From: an uncultured Bacteroidales bacterium
Lineage (GTDB): Bacteria; Bacteroidota; Bacteroidia; Bacteroidales; UBA932
DNA: 64,000 bases
Direction: 5' to 3'
Assembly: GCA_900317845.1 (NCBI GenBank)
Contig: ONII01000008.1
Coordinates: 1 to 64,000, forward strand
Within the stretch, counting starts at the first letter, position 1, and the number at the start of each line of letters is the position of its first letter. The notes beneath the pieces were generated by a model. That model was not told the origin of the DNA and searched no databases. It saw nothing but the letters and a program-made list of their open reading frames with translations. Positions 16,964 to 27,290 of this stretch are shown in pieces. The position numbers and the translations under genes were made by a program.

Positions 16964-19423
16964 CTATTTTTCTCTGATTAGTATGTAGGAGAGGCAGCTG
17001 CGCTCACCTTTGGCGTCAGACGGTTGGTTCACCACCGAGCCCTGGGAACCGTCCCAGAGCCACACGGTGGAACTGCCGCCGCCATCCAGACGCGAAATAT
17101 TCGCGCCGCCCAGTTTCTTTCCTATCCGGAACATCTCATAGGCTTTCACGCCCATGCCTTTCCACCCCTTTCGGCCATCCACTTCCACCAGCCACAGGCG
17201 GGTGCCATCGGCCGACACTACCGGGAACGTCATAGGGTCGTATTTGACCAGCGGAGCTGATCCTGCAGGGATGGAAGCGGTCCGGTCTTCTCCGTTCACC
17301 ATAATCTCGTACATAGTCGAATCCAGCATGAGCATGGGTTTGGAGCTGTCACCGTCGATGGAAATGGTGCAGGACAGTTCGATAGTGTCCCCCACTTTCA
17401 CCGCATCGGCCCACTCAGCGGCGGGAGTGCCGGAAATAGCGATGCCCACCCGGTTGCCCGATGTGATATAAGGCGGCGTCACATTCTTGTAACGTCCGTC
17501 ATGGATGGAAACCACCCGGGCCTGGGCATAGCCGGCGTTCACCTTCATCGGAGAGCCCGTGTACTCGCAGATTACATAGAGTACGTTGGGCGCCAACGGG
17601 TTGGTGAGAGCAGGCGTACTGGCATACGGCGTTTGCACATAGTATTTTGTGTAAAGGTTGATAGGGGCAACCGTGGGACTGGCATGGCGGAGCGTGGTGT
17701 CGTTCACGCTGTAGAAGTTGTACTCCTTGGCAGCGGTCTTCACCTTCCCGGTAAACTGTTTCTTGCCACTGGCCGCCGTGCCGTCTGCGTAAACGGCAAA
17801 GCCCCACTGGTGATTGCTCAACTGCTTCACCACGGAAGGGTTGTTGATGTACACCGGCTCGCCGTTTTCCACATGGAAGCCACGGGAAATGCCGTCGTTG
17901 GAGTCAAAGAAACAGGCATTGACGCCATACAGGATCTTCTCCCCCGCCGCACGGCGACGCGCACATACGTCGGACAGTCTTTCGCGCAGTTTGAAGCCGT
18001 TGTTATTGTTCCCGTTCCCGTTGGGATTGGGAATCATATCACCGGCCAGCGAGCCGACAACCTCCACATGGGCGTTTTTCAGGTCCACTTCCAGCACATG
18101 CATGGTCCGCGGAACATTGGTGAAACTGTACTTGGTATATACCGCACCGGAGACCAGTTCCCGGGTCTCCACCACACGCCAGTCATAATAGGCATCCAGC
18201 GTCCAGTCCACCGTGTTGTTCAAGCCCGGATTCACGGAGTCGTCGTCATACAGGTTGAAGTTGTTCAGGGGCTCTACCACGGCATTCACCAGCATGGCAG
18301 GATGCTCTCTGTCACCCACAAACCCGTAACCGGTATTGCCGATGAAGTTCTCGGCGGTCTGGTTGTAGGAGCACCCCCAGCCCGGTCCCAGTTTCCTGTC
18401 GGACGAATACGGCCCCAGAATGGCGCCGCGGTTGACGCAGCGGCTCACGGTTCCCATATTGTACCCCACAAGGCCGCCTTCGCGGCAAGCGGTCTTCACG
18501 CTGATGTCACCGTTGTTGGTACACCCCTTGGCAGCGGTGTCGCCACCCAACAGGCAACTCGCATCGGTACGGCCTGCAAGGCCGCCCACAAACACATTGT
18601 TCCCGACGGAGAAACTGCCGTCCAGGGTAAGGGACACGTTATTGGTAACACCTTCCAGGGTGACACCTATGGCACGGCCTACAATGCCGCCAACGGCGAC
18701 ATTGCCGGAAGGTGTGCCCTTGAACGACACCTTACTTCCATCGTCACCAACCGTAAGGCGGCGGATGGTGGCGCCGTTTACACAGCCAAACAGACCCGCA
18801 TCGGGGTACTTGTCCAGGTCCACCGTCCAGGCGATATTCTTGATGGTGTACCGGGAGCCGTCCACATTGTGTTTCAGCGGAGAAGAAGCCGTGCCGATGG
18901 GAACCCATTCCTTGATGGATGAGGCATCAATATCGGCCGTGAATTTCACTTCTCCGTCTATCAGGTACTGGTTGATGGAGTACCCTTCCTCGCCATTGAC
19001 GGCCCGGGCAAAGCCCAGCAGGTCTTCTGCAGAACCGATTCCCCTTTTGATGGAGCCGCCGCCGGCAGCCTGTTTCAGGGTGATTTCGGCTTTCTTGCCG
19101 TCCAGCGTGGAAACAGTGACCACACCCGTTCGCTCCGCCGTCTCCTTGTTTTCCTCTACGGAGACCGTAAGAGTGGAGGCCTGCGTGGAAGAACCCTTTC
19201 CGGAAGCGGTGGCCATCTTGATCCATGCAACCGAACTCCTGGCATACCAGTCACTTGAAGACAATATGGTAAAAGACTTGTTTTCTCCCAGCGCAATCAC
19301 CTCAGCGGAGGTAGGCGTCACAGTGAACAATGCTTCTGGTTCCGACTTCCCTTTCCCGCCGCACGCGGCGAGAAAGAGAGCCGAAACGCCAATAACAATG
19401 CTATGAAGGAAACGCTTATTCAT
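16964..19423 (-). CDS. BACON-GLUG-phosphodiester glycosidase (NAGPA/DUF2233) lipoprotein
   Basis: 819 residues from the ATG at 19423, chosen because MNKRFLHSIVIGVSALFLAAC gives a lipoprotein signal; the longer frame only adds residues read through the SusD end. Order: BACON domain (about 35-125, closing in ITLKQAAGG), GLUG-like repeats (about 130-360), then a phosphodiester glycosidase domain from about 420 to the end with ILYGVNACFFD, GFAVYADG, and the hallmark SRLDGGGSSTVW. The human relative (uncovering enzyme) cleaves GlcNAc-1-phosphodiesters on glycoproteins; bacterial members cut sugar-phosphate diesters such as those in teichoic-acid-like polymers. The start overlaps the SusD stop by eight bases. 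Confidence 0.87.
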   Translation of the reverse strand: MNKRFLHSIVIGVSALFLAACGGKGKSEPEALFTVTPTSAEVIALGENKSFTILSSSDWYARSSVAWIKMATASGKGSSTQASTLTVSVEENKETAERTGVVTVSTLDGKKAEITLKQAAGGGSIKRGIGSAEDLLGFARAVNGEEGYSINQYLIDGEVKFTADIDASSIKEWVPIGTASSPLKHNVDGSRYTIKNIAWTVDLDKYPDAGLFGCVNGATIRRLTVGDDGSKVSFKGTPSGNVAVGGIVGRAIGVTLEGVTNNVSLTLDGSFSVGNNVFVGGLAGRTDASCLLGGDTAAKGCTNNGDISVKTACREGGLVGYNMGTVSRCVNRGAILGPYSSDRKLGPGWGCSYNQTAENFIGNTGYGFVGDREHPAMLVNAVVEPLNNFNLYDDDSVNPGLNNTVDWTLDAYYDWRVVETRELVSGAVYTKYSFTNVPRTMHVLEVDLKNAHVEVVGSLAGDMIPNPNGNGNNNNGFKLRERLSDVCARRRAAGEKILYGVNACFFDSNDGISRGFHVENGEPVYINNPSVVKQLSNHQWGFAVYADGTAASGKKQFTGKVKTAAKEYNFYSVNDTTLRHASPTVAPINLYTKYYVQTPYASTPALTNPLAPNVLYVICEYTGSPMKVNAGYAQARVVSIHDGRYKNVTPPYITSGNRVGIAISGTPAAEWADAVKVGDTIELSCTISIDGDSSKPMLMLDSTMYEIMVNGEDRTASIPAGSAPLVKYDPMTFPVVSADGTRLWLVEVDGRKGWKGMGVKAYEMFRIGKKLGGANISRLDGGGSSTVWLWDGSQGSVVNQPSDAKGERSCLSYILIREK

Positions 19424-21257
19424 TGGAGGAGGAATCATAGCCATCATTCCAACCCGGGTTCTGCGTAAGCGCACCGCCAGTCACGGAACGCTCGCTTACC
19501 GGAATGGGCCACAGGTAATCGCGGCCCTCTACCCAGTCATAATCCTCGCTGGCATAACAGGTGAGGAATCCATGGTCACCCTCGGAGAGCGTGAGGGTCT
19601 TGCCCAGTTCAATCTGGTTAGTAGCCTTCACCGAAGTGGCAGGTTTCTCACCCTCATACAACAAGATATCCATCTTGCCGTCTCCGTCCATGTCAAATTC
19701 ACCAAGACTGTCAAAATAGCAGCCGCCAAAGCCACCTACGCTCTTAGGTGTGAGCCACTTCCCTTCACCCCAGCGCAGCAGGTCCCACTGACGGAACCCT
19801 TCTGCGATGAGTTCTACGGTACGTTCGCGGCGCACTTCAAGGATGGCGGCCTTCTGGGTTCCTTCTGCATTAGGGTAGTAAGCCTCCATCAGCGGATCCA
19901 CCGTGGTGGGGACGGTACCCATGGCGGGCATACCCACGCGGGCACGGATCACGTCAATGGTAGCAGCCACATCGGCATCGGTAAGTTCTCCCAGTTCAGC
20001 CTTCGCTTCTGCGTAGTTCAGCAGCACCTCGGCATAACGGAAAAGCGGGTAATCCGTGGTGGAGGTGGTAGCCGTTTCATGGGAAGAATCGGAAATGTAT
20101 TTGATAACCCTGTAACCGTTGAAGGTACGGTTAAAAGCCAATTCTTCATGTGCAGTACCGTCTATGGCCTTGTAGGAAGGGCCATGCAGGGTCTGGGCCA
20201 TACGCGGGTCACGGTCGGTAAAGGCATCTTTATATGACAGCGTCTCCCAGCCGGCACGCTCCTGGATGGGTGTCCCGTCCTTTTGGAGGTAATGGTTCAC
20301 CAGGCGGGTGGTAGCACTCATTTGCTTGGATTTGAAGTCAAACTGGATGCCGTGGCGCACCAGGATATCCACGCTGTACCGGCGGGAAAGAATGGTTTCA
20401 TCCGATTCCGCATCTTCAAGGATGAAGTATTCGCGGTAACTGGCATCGACCGCTTTCTTGGCCAGTCCCAACGTATTTCCCTTATAAAGGGAGCGCTTGC
20501 CCAGCAACTTGCCGGCAGCATCGGCCGCTTCACGGAGGAAATACTCGGAAGAGATGGTGACATCGCCAAAGGTTTGCTCGTCCTGGGGGACATAGGGCGT
20601 ACCGGCGTGGTACTTGCGGAAGGTTCCTTCAAACAAGGCAATACGGGCTTTAAGGGCCAGAGCAGCATCCTTGGAAACATGATAGACCGGCGAAGAGGAC
20701 CACTTCTCAGGTAACAACTCATAAGCCTTGTCCAGATCCTCCATGCACTTAAGCATCACGTAACCGCGCGGGTCACGGGGTTTCTTGAGGTCCTGGGTAT
20801 CACCGGAACCAATCACATGGTCGTACCAAGGCATATCGCCATATACCCGCACTTTCTTGTAATAATACAGTGCGCGGAAGAAATAGGCCACGCCATCGTA
20901 CATGTTTTTGACGGACGCGTCTTTGCAACGATTGTTCTCCAACATGTAATTGATGTCCCTGAGCGGAGCCCAGGTGTCTGAACTCCAGGTACTGCTGGGA
21001 TTGCGGGTCCCTTTCTGGATACCTTCCAGGCTGGTGGCGCCCACAATGTCATCGGCCGTCAGTTCCGCCAGCGACTCAGCAGTATTGAAGTTCCGGCTGT
21101 AAAAACGGTTGGCCCACAGGTCCAGTTCTGCCTTGGAGGAGAAGAATGTGTCCGGAGACAGGTTGGTCTCGGGCGTTTTGGTCAGGAAATCCTGGCAGGA
21201 CACAGCACTGAAAGCGGCTGCCAGTACAGATATAAGGAGTATAATCTTCTTTTTCAT
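19416..21257 (-). CDS. susD: RagB/SusD family outer-membrane lipoprotein, locus 1
   Basis: 613 residues. Signal MKKKIILLISVLAAAFSAVSC gives the lipidated Cys21, followed by the usual QDFLTKTPE. TPR-like helical segments follow, including YFFRALYYYKKVRVYGDMPWYDH and the C-terminal RRERTVELIAEGFRQWDLLRWGEG typical of SusD proteins, ending with the late LWPIPVSE and TQNPGW motifs. It is the lid and substrate-binding partner of the SusC barrel six bases upstream. It is longer than the locus 2 SusD (435 residues). Confidence 0.97.
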   Translation of the reverse strand: MKKKIILLISVLAAAFSAVSCQDFLTKTPETNLSPDTFFSSKAELDLWANRFYSRNFNTAESLAELTADDIVGATSLEGIQKGTRNPSSTWSSDTWAPLRDINYMLENNRCKDASVKNMYDGVAYFFRALYYYKKVRVYGDMPWYDHVIGSGDTQDLKKPRDPRGYVMLKCMEDLDKAYELLPEKWSSSPVYHVSKDAALALKARIALFEGTFRKYHAGTPYVPQDEQTFGDVTISSEYFLREAADAAGKLLGKRSLYKGNTLGLAKKAVDASYREYFILEDAESDETILSRRYSVDILVRHGIQFDFKSKQMSATTRLVNHYLQKDGTPIQERAGWETLSYKDAFTDRDPRMAQTLHGPSYKAIDGTAHEELAFNRTFNGYRVIKYISDSSHETATTSTTDYPLFRYAEVLLNYAEAKAELGELTDADVAATIDVIRARVGMPAMGTVPTTVDPLMEAYYPNAEGTQKAAILEVRRERTVELIAEGFRQWDLLRWGEGKWLTPKSVGGFGGCYFDSLGEFDMDGDGKMDILLYEGEKPATSVKATNQIELGKTLTLSEGDHGFLTCYASEDYDWVEGRDYLWPIPVSERSVTGGALTQNPGWNDGYDSSSNE

Positions 21258-21263
21258 AAGCCA

Positions 21264-24200
21264 CTAGAATGTAATGTCCACACCAAAGGAGAAGGTTCTG
21301 GAATAAGGATAAGTGAGGTCTCGCGTGTCGTCTCCGGCGGTTGCCACCTCCGGATCCACGTACTTAGAAATCTTGGTAAGCGGAGACAGGTAGAACAAGT
21401 TCTCACCGGAGAAGTAGAAGCGCACTTTCTCCACCACCTTGTTCTTCTTCAGCGGAAGCGTGTAGCCCACGGTGAGGTTCTTCAGACGCAGATAAGCCGC
21501 ATTCTGGAGGAAGTAGTCATTGGTCTTGTAGCTATAGACCACCGAGGCCCTCATGCGGGGGTAGTAAGCGTTAGAGTTGTCCGCTCCCTCGGCCGTATCC
21601 CAGCATAGTTTCTCAAAGCCCTTGGGAATGAAAGTCGGACGCTGGAAACCATAGGGGCCCCAGAAGTAACTGCTCTGGAAATGGGGAGCCCAGTCGATAT
21701 GACCCACGCCCTGGAAGAAGATGCTGATGTCCAGACCGGCCCAGCTGAAGTCCGTCTTGAAAGCATAGTTGTACCGCGGACGGCTGTTACCGATGACCTC
21801 GCGGTCACCCGGATCGTCCAGGGTATTTTTGCCGGTGTTGATGGCACCGTCACCGTTCAAGTCCTTGTACTTGAGGTCGCCGGCCATCAAGTGGTTGTTC
21901 GGGGCCAGGGTGTTTTTACCGAAGATGTAGTCGTGCACCACCTTGTTGTCAACCGCAGCCTCATAAGCGGCCGCTTCCTCGTCGGTCTTGAACAGGCCGT
22001 CGGTGCGATAGCCCCAGATGTCGCCCAGCCGCTTGCCCACGAAGTGGTCGCTGATGAGTTTGTCGGGATTGTCGTATCGGGTAATATAACTCACGTTGTC
22101 ACCCAGGGTAGCGGTAATGCCATAGTAGAGGGGCTTACCGGCCACCATCACGTTGTCTTTCCAGCTCAGGGCCACCTCGAAACCGTACGTGCGCAGGTCA
22201 GCCGCATTCTCCTTAGGAGCCGCTGCACCATACACCGACGGTAACGTCATGGCCGTGGTAAGCATATTCTTGGTATCACGGATATAGATATCGCCATTGA
22301 ACGTGAGGCGGTTGCGGAAGAAGCCCAAATCCAGGCCAATGTTCTTGGAAATCACGGTTTCCCAGGTAAGGCTGCTGGAAACGGGATCCGAAACGGAAGC
22401 ATAGCCAGCCTTGGTTCCATCGAAGGTATAAGAGAGAGAACCGGTAGAAATGGTATCCCAATAGTAATAGTTGCTCACTTGCTGATTACCCAGGGTACCG
22501 TAAGACAAACGGAGTTTCGCATTGGATACTACCGGGCGAATCTTCTCCCAGAACGGTTCCTCGGAGATTCTCCAACCGGCCGATGCGGAGGGAAAGAAGC
22601 CCCAGCGATGACCCTTGGGGAAACGGGAGGAGCCGTCGTAACGGCCGCTCAGTTCCAGCAGATACCGTCCTTTCCAGTCGTAATTGACACGGGCGAAGAA
22701 GCCCAGGGTGCGGTAGGCCGAGTTGGATTCGGCCAAGGTTTCTATACCCACCAGATTGCCATTCTCATCCACGGCAGCCGCGGCTTTGTTGAGATAGGAA
22801 AGGGTTTCACTAAGGGAGCCCTTCTGCTTTGCGGTAAGCTGGGTGGAATGGTAGTCGTCGTAGTTGGCGCCCAAGGTGGCCGCTACGTGATGGCCATTGA
22901 AGGTGTTGTCATAGGAAAAGTAGGCGTTGGCCACGCTGCCGTCCTGCATGTAGCGGACTTCCTGGTAAAAGTCATAGACAGAGCCGTTTGTAAAAATACC
23001 ACCAGAATAGCCGTTCCCTTCATACATCCGCTTGTTCACATTGTCGTAGGAATTGACAGTAGGGACGCTGCGGTAGCCGGCAATACGGTCCCTGCGGCGA
23101 TAGGTGTAGTCGGCAATGAACTTGAGCCCCTTCACAATATCGATCGTGAAGCGGTTGGTCCAGGTCCAGTAGTTATTGGTATTGGAGTTGTTGTTGCGGC
23201 CATCCATGAACACACCGCCACGTCCGCTCATGAGCGGAGAGATAGCGTCGGCCATGTAGCCTGGAAGCATGGCGATGGTGCCGTCCGGGTTGAACGGGAC
23301 CAGATTGGGGCCCACATTCTGGGTGATGTTCCACATGATACCCTGGCTATTGAGGCCGGAGTTACCGTCCAGCTCCCAGAAACCACCCCAGTCGTACTTG
23401 GTGCGCTCCAGGGAAACGTTGGTGGAATACGTGAGCCAATTGGTAATCTTGGCGTCCAGTTTGGTACGCAGGGAGGCGCCATTATACGTATCCTGGGCCT
23501 GGCCGCCGAAGAAACCGTTTCTCCAGATCCAACGACCGGAAGCGTAGTATTTTATCCTGTCGTTGCCGCCACGGACTGCGATATTGTGCTCGGTCTCGGG
23601 ACGCACTTTGTTAAACAGGTAGTTATACCAGTCAAAGTTGCCCAGATACACATAGGTATTGGTTCCAGTGCCATCCAGAACCACCCAGGGACGTTCGGGA
23701 TTCTCGGTGACGTCGTTCCGACGCTCGTAGAGCATCTGCATCTGCTCGTCGGTATAAGTCCAGGCGCCGTAGCCCTTGGTGTTCTCATAGAACTTGTTGG
23801 TCAGGCTTACGTAGTCGTAACCACTGGTGATGAAGTCCGTAGAGGTGGTGTTGTTGGAGATGGAGAAGCGGCCGTTATAGGTCACTTTGGCCTTCCCCTC
23901 GTTTCCGCTCTTGGTGGTGATGAGAATCACACCTGCCGATGCCTTGGCACCGTATATGGCACAGGCCGAAGCATCCTTGAGCACGGAAATGCTCTCGATG
24001 TCGTTGGGATTCACCAGGGTAAGGGAGCTCTCGATACCATCCACCAGAATAAGCGGAGAACCGCTATTGATGGACAGTTTACCACGGATGTTCACGCTAT
24101 AGTTGGTACCGTCGATGGAACCGGAAGAGGTAGTGAGCACCAGCGAAGGGTCGGCTCCCTGCAGGGCCATGGCAGTATTGGTGACAGGACGGGCATTGAG

Positions 24201-24581
24201 TTCTTTTCCGTCAATTACGGACACCGCGCCAGTTAGGTTCAGCCGTTTCTGGGTACCGTAACCCACAACCACCAGTTCTTCCAGGACGTTGTCGCTTTCC
24301 AGGACAACGGCAAGGGGCATAGGCTCTGTTCCGGTGAGGTTCAGCACTTTGTCGGCCATTCCCATGAAGGAAACGGTGACCTGTGCGGGGAAACGGACAT
24401 TGCCGATGGAGAAGGCTCCGTCGTTGTCCGTCAGCGCATACTGACTGGTTCCGGCCACCTGGACGGAAGCCCCGATAAGGGGCTCGCCGTCTGTGTCCGT
24501 CACCACGCCGCGGAGACTGCTCTGCGCCAGCGCAACGGCCGGGATGAGCAGCACGAGGAATGCTAATAGAAATCGTTTCAT
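21264..24581 (-). CDS. susC: SusC/RagA family TonB-dependent transporter, locus 1
   Basis: 1105 residues. Signal peptide to about residue 20 (VALAQ), then a carboxypeptidase-like regulatory domain (about 23-105, VVTDTDGEPLIGASVQV), a TonB-box region EELVVVGYG, the plug with NIRGKLSINSGSPLILVDG and DIESISVLKDASACAIYGA, and a beta-barrel ending in FSFGVDITF. There is no STN domain, which fits the absence of an ECF/anti-sigma pair in this locus. Together with SusD it imports an oligomeric glycan-like substrate across the outer membrane using TonB energy. Confidence 0.98.
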   Translation of the reverse strand: MKRFLLAFLVLLIPAVALAQSSLRGVVTDTDGEPLIGASVQVAGTSQYALTDNDGAFSIGNVRFPAQVTVSFMGMADKVLNLTGTEPMPLAVVLESDNVLEELVVVGYGTQKRLNLTGAVSVIDGKELNARPVTNTAMALQGADPSLVLTTSSGSIDGTNYSVNIRGKLSINSGSPLILVDGIESSLTLVNPNDIESISVLKDASACAIYGAKASAGVILITTKSGNEGKAKVTYNGRFSISNNTTSTDFITSGYDYVSLTNKFYENTKGYGAWTYTDEQMQMLYERRNDVTENPERPWVVLDGTGTNTYVYLGNFDWYNYLFNKVRPETEHNIAVRGGNDRIKYYASGRWIWRNGFFGGQAQDTYNGASLRTKLDAKITNWLTYSTNVSLERTKYDWGGFWELDGNSGLNSQGIMWNITQNVGPNLVPFNPDGTIAMLPGYMADAISPLMSGRGGVFMDGRNNNSNTNNYWTWTNRFTIDIVKGLKFIADYTYRRRDRIAGYRSVPTVNSYDNVNKRMYEGNGYSGGIFTNGSVYDFYQEVRYMQDGSVANAYFSYDNTFNGHHVAATLGANYDDYHSTQLTAKQKGSLSETLSYLNKAAAAVDENGNLVGIETLAESNSAYRTLGFFARVNYDWKGRYLLELSGRYDGSSRFPKGHRWGFFPSASAGWRISEEPFWEKIRPVVSNAKLRLSYGTLGNQQVSNYYYWDTISTGSLSYTFDGTKAGYASVSDPVSSSLTWETVISKNIGLDLGFFRNRLTFNGDIYIRDTKNMLTTAMTLPSVYGAAAPKENAADLRTYGFEVALSWKDNVMVAGKPLYYGITATLGDNVSYITRYDNPDKLISDHFVGKRLGDIWGYRTDGLFKTDEEAAAYEAAVDNKVVHDYIFGKNTLAPNNHLMAGDLKYKDLNGDGAINTGKNTLDDPGDREVIGNSRPRYNYAFKTDFSWAGLDISIFFQGVGHIDWAPHFQSSYFWGPYGFQRPTFIPKGFEKLCWDTAEGADNSNAYYPRMRASVVYSYKTNDYFLQNAAYLRLKNLTVGYTLPLKKNKVVEKVRFYFSGENLFYLSPLTKISKYVDPEVATAGDDTRDLTYPYSRTFSFGVDITF

Positions 24582-24599
24582 CGAATAAATTTTATGTTA

Positions 24600-27152
24600 T
24601 TATTTGTAGTAGTCTTCACCAAGAGAAATCAGAGCTCCCGGGACAGGATAATCCACGCCGTCAGGGATGGCCCAGCCTTTAGCAGAAGAATAGACAACAG
24701 TTCCAACGGTTAGATTGTATGATTTACTGTTAAACGTGGTGCAAGTAGCGCTACTCTTAATCGCAGCCGCTGTTTCCTTCGAATAATCTTCCGTGGTCGC
24801 TGTGGAGACATCAGAGGAGTCGTAAACAAAATAATCATAGCGGAATTCGCCTTTGTTCTGCATTTGCCCGACAAATCCCCCCCTATAAGAGGAACCCGGG
24901 ACCGGACTTACCAATGTATAGCAGTTCCTAATGCGGGCACGGTTGCTGTTCGTACCATCTCCCGCTACCCAACCGACAAAACCACCGACATTGTCTCCTC
25001 CGGCTGTAATGGTTACATCCAAAACGCCACAGTTGTCAACAGCGACATACTGAGTCGCTGTCGTCTCGATTTTTCCAACAGCTCCCCCCGTGCGGCAAGC
25101 ACCGCTAGCTCGCTCAGACGTGACGTTCATATTCGCCAGACAATCATACACGTAAACCCTAGAAGTGTTATTGTTGTTATTGAGTAAAATGTACCCAACA
25201 AGACCACCCACATCATAAGTAGATGTTTTAACGTCTCCTTCAGAATAACATCCACTCATAACAACACCATTCTGCAGTCTACCGGCAATACCGCCTACTG
25301 CATTGCTCGTTCCGGTGACATCTGCACAATTCCTGCTGGATGTGATCAATTTGATATCAGACGCAGAACCATCTGTGGTTGTCACACCAGCGTAACCGAC
25401 AATTCCTCCAACGATTGAGGTGCCACTTACATTGCCGGAATTAACGCATGAAAGGACAGTCCCTTTTGTCTGGTTACCAACAATACCGCCCGTCTGATTC
25501 ACAAGAGAATTGGTTACAGTTGCGCCATTGGTGCAAGCCTTAACCTTACCGGTGCTGTCAAACTTACCCACAATACCGCCACGGGCAACGCCCGATGCAG
25601 TACCTGTAAACTGGATGAAACCGGAAGTGTAGCAAGACTCGATGGAAGAAGTGCCTCCGGCAAATCCTACCACTCCGCCCTGGTTGTTGGCGTCAGATCC
25701 ACTGTCAGCGGTAGTGACGGTGAGATTGGAAACAGAGCAGCCTTTAACAGTTGTGCTTCCAGTAATATGGGCAATGAAGCCTACGGAATTGCGGCCGGTA
25801 ACCTGCCCACCATTAAGCGAACAATTCTCAATGCTTGTTGCTTCAATGCAGCGTCCGGTAAGGATACCGGTAGTATTGGTTCCGGTTACGGTGGCATTGA
25901 CCACCTTGATATTCTTAAGCGTAGCGTTGCTCACATAAGCAAAAAGGCCCACGCTGCCATCAACATCACCGGAAACAGTGAATTCCTCCAGTTTTTTGTT
26001 GTTGCCGTCGTACGTTCCCTGGAACGGGGTGGCATAGGCGGGCGTAGCGTTGTAAATACCGATAGAGGAAAGCGCCTCATTATCAAAGTCAATATCGTGC
26101 GTCTGTTGATAATGGACGCCGGTGGAGCCGAAGAAGGTGCCGGTTTCGGAGACGTAGCCGTCGGAAAGTTCTCTGCTTTCCATCTTGCCTTTGATGGCCT
26201 TGAAGTCGTTTGCCGAGGAAATCAGGTAAGGATTGTTCTTGGAGCCATCGCCGCCGGAGAAGAAGCCATTCACGGAGAAATCCATATACCAGCGATGGCT
26301 GCGCTCGATGGTCATGTCGCTTTTACGGGTCTTCTTTTCATAAGGAGCATACGTTTCTCCCTTGCCGAAGATTACCTTAATGTACATGCCCTTAAAGGCA
26401 TTTTCAGCGGTTTCCGGCAGGAAGAAATACACGCTCTTTGGAGTGCTCTTGAGGGTGTGGGATTCCGCCAGGTTCATAACCACGGACAGTCCGCCGTCCA
26501 GCGCCCCTACAGAAGGGATACCGGTGCTTCCATTCACAGTAACTTCTGCTTTTCCCGTGATGGGAATGCTGGTATTACCCAGCTCGACCGCTGTTACCGT
26601 TTCGCCCGCGGCTTTTGCCGTAGCCAGCTTAACTTCGTAAATACCGCCCAGATTCTTGAGGAAGACATCAATCTCTTCGCCGTCATCGACAGGAACCAGA
26701 CCCGCCATGGGATTCTTGATACCTGTGAGGGATTCAAAGGCAGCGGGCATGGTAAACTGAACATGGTTAGTGGCCCATTCAAAGTTGTCGGCCGGGAAGT
26801 ACGCTTTCAAGCCATCCTGCCTTGCAATAGGAGAGCCGACATATTCAAATTTGGTCCCGTTATACTGATATACAGCCTGTTGACTTCCATCGGCACTGAT
26901 AATCTTGATTTGATCCCCATCCGACCAGGAAAGCTTGCCGGTTCCGTCGTCCATATCGGCCTTTGTCTCTTCCATATTCGCGTCAAAGCCTAACAGATAT
27001 TTGGCGGGATCATACGTTACAGGATCCGGAGTAACTTCTTCCGGAGTATTCTTTCCCGGTATGTCTGTAATCTGGGCAGCCTTTTCTTTCTCGCAAGCAG
27101 CCATCACCGATAGGACAACCGGAACAAACCAGTATTTAAATAACGTCTTCAT
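24600..27152 (-). CDS. Fimbrillin-like/GLUG-repeat lipoprotein A
   Basis: 850 residues with lipobox VMAAC (Cys19). The first 300 residues carry a fimbrillin (Mfa-like) type pattern shared with five other proteins here: ETKADM, KLSWSDGDQIKI, VYQYNGTKFEYV, AYFPAD, NPMAGLVP. The linker FFSGGDGSKNNPYLISSAND then leads into GLUG-like repeats (about 370-840; SVGLFAYVSNATLKNIKV, SIENCSLNGG, VGGIAGRLQ) rich in regularly spaced Gly, Asn and Cys. Such repeats form elongated beta-solenoids; a surface-exposed substrate-binding role is inferred from its place 18 bases before susC. No enzyme motif was found. Confidence 0.78.
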   Translation of the reverse strand: MKTLFKYWFVPVVLSVMAACEKEKAAQITDIPGKNTPEEVTPDPVTYDPAKYLLGFDANMEETKADMDDGTGKLSWSDGDQIKIISADGSQQAVYQYNGTKFEYVGSPIARQDGLKAYFPADNFEWATNHVQFTMPAAFESLTGIKNPMAGLVPVDDGEEIDVFLKNLGGIYEVKLATAKAAGETVTAVELGNTSIPITGKAEVTVNGSTGIPSVGALDGGLSVVMNLAESHTLKSTPKSVYFFLPETAENAFKGMYIKVIFGKGETYAPYEKKTRKSDMTIERSHRWYMDFSVNGFFSGGDGSKNNPYLISSANDFKAIKGKMESRELSDGYVSETGTFFGSTGVHYQQTHDIDFDNEALSSIGIYNATPAYATPFQGTYDGNNKKLEEFTVSGDVDGSVGLFAYVSNATLKNIKVVNATVTGTNTTGILTGRCIEATSIENCSLNGGQVTGRNSVGFIAHITGSTTVKGCSVSNLTVTTADSGSDANNQGGVVGFAGGTSSIESCYTSGFIQFTGTASGVARGGIVGKFDSTGKVKACTNGATVTNSLVNQTGGIVGNQTKGTVLSCVNSGNVSGTSIVGGIVGYAGVTTTDGSASDIKLITSSRNCADVTGTSNAVGGIAGRLQNGVVMSGCYSEGDVKTSTYDVGGLVGYILLNNNNNTSRVYVYDCLANMNVTSERASGACRTGGAVGKIETTATQYVAVDNCGVLDVTITAGGDNVGGFVGWVAGDGTNSNRARIRNCYTLVSPVPGSSYRGGFVGQMQNKGEFRYDYFVYDSSDVSTATTEDYSKETAAAIKSSATCTTFNSKSYNLTVGTVVYSSAKGWAIPDGVDYPVPGALISLGEDYYK

Positions 27153-27166
27153 TGTTCATTACCGAT

Positions 27167-27277
27167 TTACCAATTACTGTTATCGTTTTCTTTCTCTTTA
27201 TAAGACTCTGTCAGAAGAGAACTTTCCGTGACCAAAGTCATCGGTTCACAAAAAGGTGTCGTATATTCTTGTTTCAT
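27167..27277 (-). CDS. Small peptide gene (36 aa) before lipoprotein A
   Basis: A short frame starting MKQEYTTPFCEPMTLV and ending in DNSNW, 14 bases before the start of lipoprotein A. It is too short to score by composition; support comes from resemblance in start, spacing and Trp-containing end to two other short frames (29479-29637 and 48119-48274), each immediately before a fimbrillin-like lipoprotein gene. No signal peptide or membrane segment. Function unknown. Confidence 0.5.
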   Translation of the reverse strand: MKQEYTTPFCEPMTLVTESSLLTESYKEKENDNSNW

Positions 27278-27290
27278 GGTTCAATCAACA

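Noticed and set aside
22479..24236. 585-residue frame opposite susC
   Set aside because: Antisense to a typical SusC; Val/Gly/His-rich composition typical of a reverse-strand shadow.
24900..26000. Repeated Gly/Asn-rich units resembling a tandem DNA repeat or CRISPR-like array
   Set aside because: They are diverged protein repeats (GLUG-like) in frame within a lipoprotein; there are no identical direct repeats or unique spacers.
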